A stretch of 64,000 nt of DNA from Mycobacterium sp. ACS4331 (lineage in GTDB: Bacteria; Actinomycetota; Actinomycetes; Mycobacteriales; Mycobacteriaceae). Shown here piece by piece: positions 58,304 through 64,000 of the stretch. The stretch covers positions 1 to 64,000 of the forward strand of contig NZ_LZHW01000039.1 of NCBI RefSeq assembly GCF_001667265.1. The letters are read 5' to 3'. A program made the translations under genes and the position numbers. Numbering within the stretch: the stretch's first letter is position 1; every line of letters starts with the position of its first letter. The notes under the pieces are model-generated. The model was given only the letters and a program-made list of their open reading frames with translations. It ran no database searches and was not told where the DNA came from.

Positions 58304-58576
58304 GTGTCCTGGTTGCTCGCAGCGTCCGTCCCCGGGCTGCTCATGATGGCGACGTTTGGGCTGGACCGCCTGGAGACAACGATCGACGACACCGACGACG
58401 AAGTCGCCGAACTCATGGAGCGGGTGGCCGCCCTTCCGCGCCCCGCGCCCATGCGTCTCCGGCCGCGGCCGGCGCCCGTCACCTTCGCCGAAGAACCCGA
58501 CCTCCCGACTCGGCTGTACCGGTCGCTGGAAGTCAATCCGCAGTTTCGACAGACTCGACAAGCAAATCGTGTGTAG
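58304..58576 (+). CDS. Small membrane protein (Rv3675-like)
   Basis: A 90-residue protein from GTG at 58304: [47 protein letters not shown]. One N-terminal hydrophobic segment is followed by an acidic linker, a Pro/Arg-rich stretch, and [24 protein letters not shown]. It lies between nth and crp, the position of M. tuberculosis Rv3675. Longer starts upstream (58265) lie in an uncharacteristic Cys/Pro-rich leader. Function unknown. Confidence 0.75.
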   Translation: MSWLLAASVPGLLMMATFGLDRLETTIDDTDDEVAELMERVAALPRPAPMRLRPRPAPVTFAEEPDLPTRLYRSLEVNPQFRQTRQANRV

Positions 58577-58680
58577 CGTTGGCTAGTCGCAGAGCGGCCT
58601 ACCTCTAGACTGAGCTCGCTAATTCACATAGAGGGCTGGGCAGCGCGCATCAGACCATCAGAGAACTAAGAGAGGCTAAC

Positions 58681-59355
58681 GTGGACGAGATCCTGGCCAG
58701 GGCCGGAATCTTCCAGGGAGTCGAACCCAGCGCTGTTTCCGCGCTCACCAAGCAGTTGCAGCCCGTGGACTTCCCCCGCGGACACACGGTGTTCGCCGAG
58801 GGCGAGCCCGGCGATCGGCTGTACATCATCATCTCCGGCAAAGTGAAGATCGGCCGGCGTTCGCCGGACGGCCGCGAGAATCTGCTGACGATCATGGGAC
58901 CGTCGGACATGTTCGGCGAGTTGTCGATCTTCGACCCCGGCCCGCGGACGTCGAGCGCCACCACCATCACCGAGGTGCGCGCTGTGTCGATGGACCGTGA
59001 CGCGCTCAAGGCCTGGATCAAGGATCGTCCCGAGATCGCCGAGCAGCTGCTGCGCGTGCTGGCCCGCCGCCTCCGCCGCACCAACAACAACCTCGCCGAC
59101 CTGATCTTCACCGACGTGCCGGGCCGCGTCGCCAAGCAGCTGCTGCAGCTCGCTCAGCGCTTCGGCACCCAGGAGGGCGGCGCGCTGCGCGTCACGCACG
59201 ACCTCACGCAGGAGGAGATCGCCCAGCTGGTCGGCGCCTCGCGCGAGACCGTGAACAAGGCCCTGGCGGACTTCGCCCACCGCGGCTGGATCCGGCTGGA
59301 GGGCAAGAGCGTGCTGATCAGCGACAGCGAGCGACTGGCGCGCCGCGCCCGCTAG
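58681..59355 (+). CDS. crp: cAMP receptor protein Crp
   Basis: The 224-residue transcription factor, the same length as in M. tuberculosis, has an N-terminal cyclic-nucleotide domain ([43 protein letters not shown] with the phosphate-binding RTS), a long dimer helix ([21 protein letters not shown]), and a helix-turn-helix in [34 protein letters not shown]. It binds TGTGA-N6-TCACA-type sites; one is seen in the Ms1 promoter. GTG at 58681 follows AGAGAGG. Its cAMP may come from the cyclase encoded in this window. Confidence 0.97.
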   Translation: MDEILARAGIFQGVEPSAVSALTKQLQPVDFPRGHTVFAEGEPGDRLYIIISGKVKIGRRSPDGRENLLTIMGPSDMFGELSIFDPGPRTSSATTITEVRAVSMDRDALKAWIKDRPEIAEQLLRVLARRLRRTNNNLADLIFTDVPGRVAKQLLQLAQRFGTQEGGALRVTHDLTQEEIAQLVGASRETVNKALADFAHRGWIRLEGKSVLISDSERLARRAR

Positions 59356-59363
59356 TTCTCAGC

Positions 59364-59412
59364 GATTACGGCGCGTTTTCCGGCGATCAGCGCGGGGAAA
59401 CGCGCCGTAATC
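59364..59412 (+). terminator. Inverted repeat between crp and the MBL gene
   Basis: GATTACGGCGCGTTT and its complement AAACGCGCCGTAATC form a 15-bp perfect stem around a 19-nt loop. It starts 9 bp after the crp stop and overlaps the stop codon of the opposite gene by 2 bp. It probably terminates both, but the long loop and the lack of a T-tract leave this open. Confidence 0.6.
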
Positions 59413-60190
59413 ATGTGCGCAGGTAGTCCAGTTGGGCCTGCACCGATGATTCGGCGGCCTCCCACAGCTTCTCATCGACATCGGTGTAGACGTGTTCGAC
59501 GATCTGCCGGGCCGTCGCGTCGTCCCCCAGCGTTCGCAGCGCGCCTCGAACCTGGTCCAGCCGCTCCTCGCGGTGCGCGAGGTAGTAGTCGCTGACGGCC
59601 TGCAGGTCGGGCAGATCGGGTCCGTGTCCGGGCAGAACCGTGCGCGGCCCGAGTCCCTTCAGCCGGCGCAGCGACTCCAGGTAGTCGCGCAGGCTGCCGT
59701 CCTCCTTGTCGATGACGGTGGTGCCGCGGCCGAGCACGGTGTCGGCGGTCAGCACGGCGTCGTCGAGCAGGAAACTCACCGAGTCGGCGGTGTGCCCGGG
59801 CGTGGCCATGACGGTGATGCGCAGGCCCGCGGCGTCGATCACCTCACCGTCGGTCAGGGGACCGCCGAGGCCCCTGAGGAAGCCGCTGCCGACCGAGCGC
59901 ACCACGGCGCCGGTGCGGTCGACGAGCTTGTCGATGCCGTCGGTGTGATCGCCGTGCTTGTGGCTGATCAGAACGAGCGGGATGGTGCCCAGCGCCGCGA
60001 TGCGGTCCACGTGCGCGTCATCGTCGGGGCCTGGGTCGACGATCACGAGTTCGTCGCTGCCGGGTCCGCGCAGCACCCAGGTGTTGGTTCCGTCGAGCGT
60101 CATGATGCCGGGGTTGTCACACAACAGAACCGAGGCCGTCTCGGTCACCGGACGAAGCAGTCCGTAGGCGGGATGCTCCGGGGAGCTCAC
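59411..60190 (-). CDS. Metallo-beta-lactamase-fold hydrolase (Rv3677c-like)
   Basis: A 259-residue protein with the MBL motif HKHGDHTDG (H-x-H-x-D-H), then the histidine in MATPGHTADSVSFLLDD and the aspartate in TADTVLG, ending with LPGHGPDL. It has no signal peptide. It is close to the glyoxalase II/RNase Z-like branch rather than the antibiotic-hydrolysing enzymes. The GTG start overlaps the RidA stop. Confidence 0.9.
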   Translation of the reverse strand: MSSPEHPAYGLLRPVTETASVLLCDNPGIMTLDGTNTWVLRGPGSDELVIVDPGPDDDAHVDRIAALGTIPLVLISHKHGDHTDGIDKLVDRTGAVVRSVGSGFLRGLGGPLTDGEVIDAAGLRITVMATPGHTADSVSFLLDDAVLTADTVLGRGTTVIDKEDGSLRDYLESLRRLKGLGPRTVLPGHGPDLPDLQAVSDYYLAHREERLDQVRGALRTLGDDATARQIVEHVYTDVDEKLWEAAESSVQAQLDYLRT

Positions 60191-60642
60191 GCCACCTCGA
60201 CGATGAGTTCGACCTCCACGGGTGCGTCGAGCGGCAGTTCGGCCACACCGACCGCGGACCGGGCGTGACTGCCCGCATCCCCGAAGACCTCGCCGAGCAG
60301 CTGAGAGGCCCCGTTGACCACACCGGGCTGTCCGGTGAAGCCCGGAGCCGAGGCGACGAAGCCGACGACCTTCACCACGCGGGTCACCGAGTCGATGCCG
60401 ACCAGGGCGTCGATCGCCGCCAGTGCGTTGAGCGCGCAGATTCGGGCTGCGGCCTTGGCGTCTTCGGGGCTGACGGCCGCGCCGACCTTGCCGCTGGCAG
60501 ACAACTCACCGTCGGCAAGGGGGAGCTGGCCCGAGGTGTAGACCAGGTTGCCGGTGCGCACCGCGGGAACGTAGGCGGCCAGCGGTGCCACGACGGTGGG
60601 AAGCTGCAGGCCCAGTTCCGCCAGCCTGTCCTTGACGCTCAC
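60187..60642 (-). CDS. RidA/YjgF-family protein
   Basis: A 151-residue protein starting MSVKDRLAELGLQLPTVVAPLAAYVPAVRTGNLVYTSGQLP. The RidA core has ARICALNALAAIDALVG, VVKVVGFVASAPGF and ELPLDAPVEVELIVEVA. The deaminase Arg of classic RidA (equivalent to Arg105) is not clear here, so it may be a family member that has lost imine deaminase activity. The start overlaps the DUF4177 gene stop by GTGA, so translation is coupled. Confidence 0.9.
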   Translation of the reverse strand: MSVKDRLAELGLQLPTVVAPLAAYVPAVRTGNLVYTSGQLPLADGELSASGKVGAAVSPEDAKAAARICALNALAAIDALVGIDSVTRVVKVVGFVASAPGFTGQPGVVNGASQLLGEVFGDAGSHARSAVGVAELPLDAPVEVELIVEVA

Positions 60643-60800
60643 TTCGCCCGCTTCAGGTAGGCGACGTGCTGCTCACCGGTGGGTCCGGGAAGCACCGAGA
60701 CCAACTCCCAGCCGTCGTCTCCCCACTGGTCCAGGATCTGCTTGGTGGCGTGGGTCAGCAGCGGCACGGTGGCGTACTCCCAGGCGGTCCGATCGCTCAT
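60639..60800 (-). CDS. DUF4177 small protein (Rv3678A-like)
   Basis: A 53-residue protein: MSDRTAWEYATVPLLTHATK, then QILDQWGDDGWELVSVLPGP, ending TGEQHVAYLKRAK. WEYATVP and QWGDDGWELVSVLPGP are the DUF4177 signature. It overlaps the RidA start, so it is the first gene of a three-gene minus-strand unit (DUF4177-RidA-MBL). Its small size makes it easy to miss. Confidence 0.88.
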   Translation of the reverse strand: MSDRTAWEYATVPLLTHATKQILDQWGDDGWELVSVLPGPTGEQHVAYLKRAK

Positions 60801-60837
60801 GTGGCATGAGCTTAGTCATGAGTGCTGGCCCGTTGGC

Positions 60838-60843
60838 TAGCAT
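60838..60843 (+). promoter_or_regulatory. -10 box of leaderless bagA promoter
   Basis: TAGCAT lies 7 nt before the ATG at 60851; no ribosome-binding site is present. Confidence 0.5.
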
Positions 60844-60850
60844 GCAGTTC

Positions 60851-61870
60851 ATGGCGACCACAGCAAGCGGCGGGAGCACCGTCGGCTGGCCTTCCCGCTT
60901 GGCGGAGGCCCGACTGCATTTCGTCACCGGCAAGGGGGGCACCGGGAAGTCGACGGTCGCTGCTGCTCTGGCACTGACGCTGGCCGCCGGCGGCCGCAAG
61001 GTGCTGCTGGTGGAAGTCGAAGAGCGGCAAGGCATTGCACAGCTTTTCGATGTGCCGCCGCTGCCGTACGAGGAGCTCAAGATCGCGACCGCCGACGGCG
61101 GTGGGCAGGTCAATGCGCTGGCCATCGACATCGAGGCCGCGTTCATGGAGTACCTCGACATGTTCTACAACCTCGGCCTGGCCGGTCGAGCGATGAAACG
61201 CATCGGCGCCGTCGAGTTCGCCACCACCATCGCCCCTGGTCTGCGGGACGTGCTGCTGACCGGCAAGATCAAGGAGTCGGTGATCCGACTCGACAAGAAC
61301 AGGCGCCCGGTCTACGACGCGATCGTCGTCGACTCGCCGCCGACCGGGCGGATATCCCGGTTCCTCGACGTCACCAAGGCCGTCTCGGATCTGGCCAAGG
61401 GCGGGCCCGTGCACTCGCAGGCCGACGGTGTGGTCAAGCTGCTGCACTCCGAACAGACCGCGATCCACCTGGTGACGCTGCTCGAGTCGCTGCCCATTCA
61501 GGAGACCATCGAGGCGATCGACGAGCTGCAGGAGTTGGGCCTGCCGATCGGCAGCGTGATCGTCAACCGCAACATCCCCAATTTCCTTCAGCCCGAGGAC
61601 CTGGCCAAGGCCGCCGAGGGCGACGTGGACGCCGACTCCGTGCGCGCCGATCTCGAGTCCGTCGGAATCACGCTCTCGGACGAGGATTTCGCCGGTCTGC
61701 TGACGGAGACCATCCAGCACGCCACCCGGATCAGGGCCCGGTCGGAGAGCGCCGAGCAGCTTGACGAGATCAAGGTGCCGCGCCTGGAACTGCCCGCCAT
61801 CAACGACGGCATCGACCTCGGCAGCCTGTACGAGCTGGCCGAGGCACTCGCGCAGCAGGGGGTCCGATAG
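60851..61870 (+). CDS. bagA: Get3/ArsA-like ATPase BagA (Rv3679-like)
   Basis: The 339-residue protein has the P-loop VTGKGGTGKSTVAAALALTLAAGG (deviant Walker A of the MinD/ArsA group), the switch region VEVEERQGIAQLF, DAIVVDSPPTGRISRFLDV, and a C-terminal helical part. It matches M. tuberculosis Rv3679, which forms a complex with Rv3680 and is a homologue of the tail-anchored protein targeting ATPase Get3. It is directly joined to the next gene (adjacent stop and ATG). Confidence 0.93.
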   Translation: MATTASGGSTVGWPSRLAEARLHFVTGKGGTGKSTVAAALALTLAAGGRKVLLVEVEERQGIAQLFDVPPLPYEELKIATADGGGQVNALAIDIEAAFMEYLDMFYNLGLAGRAMKRIGAVEFATTIAPGLRDVLLTGKIKESVIRLDKNRRPVYDAIVVDSPPTGRISRFLDVTKAVSDLAKGGPVHSQADGVVKLLHSEQTAIHLVTLLESLPIQETIEAIDELQELGLPIGSVIVNRNIPNFLQPEDLAKAAEGDVDADSVRADLESVGITLSDEDFAGLLTETIQHATRIRARSESAEQLDEIKVPRLELPAINDGIDLGSLYELAEALAQQGVR

Positions 61871-62986
61871 ATGAGCACGACACCTTCGACGCTCGACATC
61901 GCGTCGATCCTCAAGGACACCTCCAACCGCGTCGTGGTGTGCTGCGGCGCCGGCGGCGTCGGCAAGACGACGACGGCCGCCGCGATGGCGTTGCGGGCCG
62001 CCGAGTACGGACGCACGGTCGTGGTGCTCACCATCGACCCGGCGAAGCGACTGGCGCAGGCACTGGGCATCAAGGATCTGGGCAACACCCCACAGCGGGT
62101 TCCGCTGGCGCCCGAAGTTACCGGCGAACTGCACGCGATGATGCTCGACATGCGTCGCACGTTCGACGAGATGGTCATCGCGAACACGGATCCGCAACGC
62201 GCACAAGCGATTCTGGACAACCAGTTCTATCAGACGGTGGCCACGTCATTGGCGGGCACGCAGGAGTACATGGCGATGGAGAAGCTGGGGCAGCTGCTGT
62301 CCCAGGATCGCTGGGACCTGATCGTGGTGGACACCCCGCCGTCGCGCAATGCCCTGGACTTCCTGGATGCCCCAAAGCGCCTGGGCAGCTTCATGGATGG
62401 CCGTCTGTGGCGTCTGCTGCTCGCACCTGGGCGCGGCATCGGCAAGCTCGTCACCGGCGCGGTGGGCCTGGCGATGAAGGCCCTGTCCACCGTCCTGGGA
62501 TCCCAGATGCTTTCGGACGCATCGGCTTTCGTGCAGTCGCTGGACTCCACCTTCGGAGGCTTCCGGGAGAAGGCGGACCGCACCTATGACCTGTTGAAGC
62601 GGCGTGGCACGCAGTTCGTCGTGGTGTCCGCGCCGGCGCCGGACGCGCTGCGGGAGGCGACGTTCTTCGTCGACCGACTCTCGCAGGAGAAGATGCCGTT
62701 GGCAGGTCTGATCCTCAACCGCACGCATCCCACGTTGAGCGCGCTGCACATCGAACGGGCCGTCGACGGCGCGGAGGCTCTGGAGGAGAAGGACCCCGAA
62801 TCCTTGGCGGCCGCGGTGCTGCGCGTGCACGCCGATCGTGGGCTGACCGCGAAGCGCGAGGTTCGCCTGCTGTCGCGGTTCACCGGCGCCAACCCGCATG
62901 TGCCGATCGTCGGCGTGCCGTCGCTGCCGTTCGATGTGGCCGACCTTGAGGCGCTGCGGGCCATCGCGGACCAGCTCACCGCCTGA
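61871..62986 (+). CDS. bagB: Get3/ArsA-like ATPase BagB (Rv3680-like)
   Basis: The 371-residue protein has [23 protein letters not shown] (P-loop), [41 protein letters not shown] and a C-terminal ATPase domain ending [22 protein letters not shown]. Two adjacent ArsA-like genes probably act as a heterodimer. The stop codon lies inside the first copy of the tandem repeat that follows. Confidence 0.93.
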   Translation: MSTTPSTLDIASILKDTSNRVVVCCGAGGVGKTTTAAAMALRAAEYGRTVVVLTIDPAKRLAQALGIKDLGNTPQRVPLAPEVTGELHAMMLDMRRTFDEMVIANTDPQRAQAILDNQFYQTVATSLAGTQEYMAMEKLGQLLSQDRWDLIVVDTPPSRNALDFLDAPKRLGSFMDGRLWRLLLAPGRGIGKLVTGAVGLAMKALSTVLGSQMLSDASAFVQSLDSTFGGFREKADRTYDLLKRRGTQFVVVSAPAPDALREATFFVDRLSQEKMPLAGLILNRTHPTLSALHIERAVDGAEALEEKDPESLAAAVLRVHADRGLTAKREVRLLSRFTGANPHVPIVGVPSLPFDVADLEALRAIADQLTA

Positions 62987-63222
62987 CGACGGAGCCCGCG
63001 GCGCCAGCCGCGCGGAGGAGTCGGGCTCAACCAGATCCCGCCTGACGACGCAGCCCGCGGCGGCAGCCGCGCGGAGGAGTCGGGCGCAACCAACCCCGCC
63101 TGACGACGGAGCCCGCGGCGGCAGCCGCGCGGAGGAGTCGGGCGCAACCAACCCCGCCTGACGACGCAGCCCGCGGCGCCAGCCGCGCGGAGGAGTCAGA
63201 CGCGATCATCCCCCCGCCTGAC
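62984..63222 (+). repeat. 58-60 bp tandem repeat (four copies plus partial) after bagB
   Basis: Copies start at 62984, 63043, 63101 and 63159, with unit lengths of 59, 58, 58 and 60 bp, and a last partial copy at 63219. Each begins TGACGACG(G/C)AGCCCGCGG and contains GCCGCGCGGAGGAGTC, then a variable tail. The middle two copies are nearly identical. The bagB stop lies in the first copy, and the stop of the minus-strand gene lies in the fourth. Confidence 0.9.
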
Positions 63223-63831
63223 GAGCAGTTCCGCACCGTCTCCGGACAATTCGCCGGCGACGGCCGGTGCGCGACCCGTCATGGCGAGCAGCAGAACCTC
63301 ACCGGTCGCGCACACCTCGGGCCCCCGACCGGCCGACCAGTCGGAGTCGGTGGCCGCCAGCCGCAGTCCACGGGTGCGGCGGGCGCCACCGATGACGGGA
63401 CTGATACGCGCATAGTCCAGGCAGACCCGGACGGCCTCCTCGGAGACGACCCGTGGCAACCCCAGCGGTCGACGGATGTCCTGCTGGTGGATCAGGCATT
63501 CGATGAGCGCGACGCGGCACCGGTACAGGGCGGCCGCCCCGGACGGTTCCGCACCGGCTCGCATCATCCGGGCGAGTTCCTCGGGCGGTGATGACGCGAA
63601 ATCCGACAGTGCGCAGGCGTTCAGGCGGTCGACGTCACCGGATGCCCGAACCATGTTGAGGGCAAGGCGTACCCGACTCTGCGCGAGATAGGCGATGGTG
63701 TGGGCGGCCACGTCGCGCACGGTCCATCCGGCGCACAGGCTCGGCATCGCCCACTGTTCGGGGGTCAGCGAGTCGAGGAGGTCGGCGAACTCCTCACGTT
63801 GCGCGCGGGCGAGGGCGCGCGCGGACCGCAT
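63196..63831 (-). CDS. Mycothiol-dependent maleylpyruvate isomerase-like (DinB-like) protein
   Basis: A 211-residue protein with the MDMPI N-terminal motif: LTPEQWAMPSLCAGWTVRDVAAHTIAYLA (W..PSLC.GW.V.D...H, with a metal-type His), then CRVALIECLIHQQDIRRPLGLPR (second His). The middle is a DinB four-helix bundle, and the C-terminus has GPEVCATGEVLLLAMTGRAPA. The family binds mycothiol in thiol transfer or detoxification. It converges with bagB across the tandem repeat. Confidence 0.85.
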   Translation of the reverse strand: MRSARALARAQREEFADLLDSLTPEQWAMPSLCAGWTVRDVAAHTIAYLAQSRVRLALNMVRASGDVDRLNACALSDFASSPPEELARMMRAGAEPSGAAALYRCRVALIECLIHQQDIRRPLGLPRVVSEEAVRVCLDYARISPVIGGARRTRGLRLAATDSDWSAGRGPEVCATGEVLLLAMTGRAPAVAGELSGDGAELLVRRGDDRV

Positions 63832-63862
63832 GCGTGCTCAGGAAATGACGGCTGCGCAGTTA

Positions 63863-64000
63863 TTAGCCAGCGGTGCGGTGCTTGCGCTGGGCGGCGAAGA
63901 AATCAGCCCATGACACCACTTCGGGATGCTGCTTGAGCAGGGCTCGGCGCTGCCGTTCGGTCATACCACCCCAGACTCCGAACTCGACACGATTGTCGAG
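63863..64000 (-). CDS. whiB4: WhiB4 transcription regulator, N-terminus cut by window edge
   Basis: The 45 residues visible, LDNRVEFGVWGGMTERQRRA and on to HEPVVSW-like LLKQHPEVVSWADFFAAQRKHRTAG, are the WhiB-family C-terminus; GVWGGMTERQRRALLKQHPEV is the G(V/I)WGG turn followed by the basic helix. The [4Fe-4S] cysteines lie outside the window. The order bagB-DinB-whiB4 and the sequence point to WhiB4, an oxygen-sensing regulator. It has two stop codons in a row (TAATAA). Confidence 0.9.
   Translation of the reverse strand, partial: LDNRVEFGVWGGMTERQRRALLKQHPEVVSWADFFAAQRKHRTAG

Noticed and set aside
63027..63236. Short repetitive frames across the tandem repeat
   Set aside because: They are a by-product of the 58-bp unit not being a multiple of three and have no start signals.

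Overview
The window is chromosomal DNA from a mycobacterium, most likely a fast-growing Mycolicibacterium-type species. It is GC-rich throughout. Its gene order follows, almost gene for gene, the stretch I know in M. tuberculosis as Rv3604c to Rv3681c. That stretch covers the fol operon with ftsH, hpt-tilS-dacB, ppa, galE1, topA, cspA, the tad/flp cluster, dppABCD, acs, marP, nth, crp and whiB4. Assignments to tuberculosis orthologues are from memory of protein sequences and gene order, not from a database search.

Layout. 1-6020: minus-strand operon of a membrane protein (cut by the window edge), DUF3180, folK, folB, folP, folE and ftsH. 6153-8163: epoxide hydrolase, a small minus-strand ORF and the SIMPL lipoprotein lpqG; the ESX-1-associated genes found here in M. 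tuberculosis are absent. 8244-14385: minus-strand run dacB, metalloprotease, tilS, hpt and a molybdopterin oxidoreductase that is extra compared with M. tuberculosis. 14481-17141: ppa, an OHCU-decarboxylase-like gene, a luciferase-C-terminus-like small gene, and terC behind a probable yybP-ykoY manganese riboswitch. 17247-24795: a tightly coupled plus-strand operon of a Pls-like single-module NRPS, an M1 peptidase, a polytopic membrane protein, the glycosyltransferase PpgS and its small membrane partner. 24801-37506: galE1, a large membrane protein, a CMD-family protein, tRNA-Thr(CGT), DNA polymerase III delta prime, a membrane adenylate cyclase, topA, cspA and the DUF1998 helicase. 37746-42834: a truncated Rv3651-like gene and the seven-gene tad/flp-type cluster. 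42835-45301: two regulatory RNAs flank one HAD phosphatase gene, 6C/B11 on the minus strand and Ms1/MTS2823 on the plus strand. 45313-64000: the dpp transporter, acs, a secreted protease, a holin-like protein with ephE, marP, a NUDIX enzyme, a thioredoxin-like protein, nth, crp, an MBL/RidA/DUF4177 set, the Get3-like ATPase pair bagA/bagB, a 58-60 bp tandem repeat, a DinB-like protein and the end of whiB4.

Control signals. Many genes carry a TANNNT -10 box exactly 6-8 nt before the start codon, which predicts leaderless mRNAs (lpqG, the NRPS, galE1, the cyclase, the HAD gene, acs, nth, bagA). A CRP-like palindrome lies inside the Ms1 promoter spacer, and crp itself is in the window. Three copies of a palindromic repeat, a second 15-bp palindrome and the minisatellite all sit at gene ends.

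The most unusual items are the two RNAs around the HAD gene, the CRP-like site on the Ms1 promoter, the riboswitch before terC, the NRPS/peptidase operon, the ppgS start without a canonical codon, and the repeats. I saw no CRISPR array, prophage or insertion sequence.
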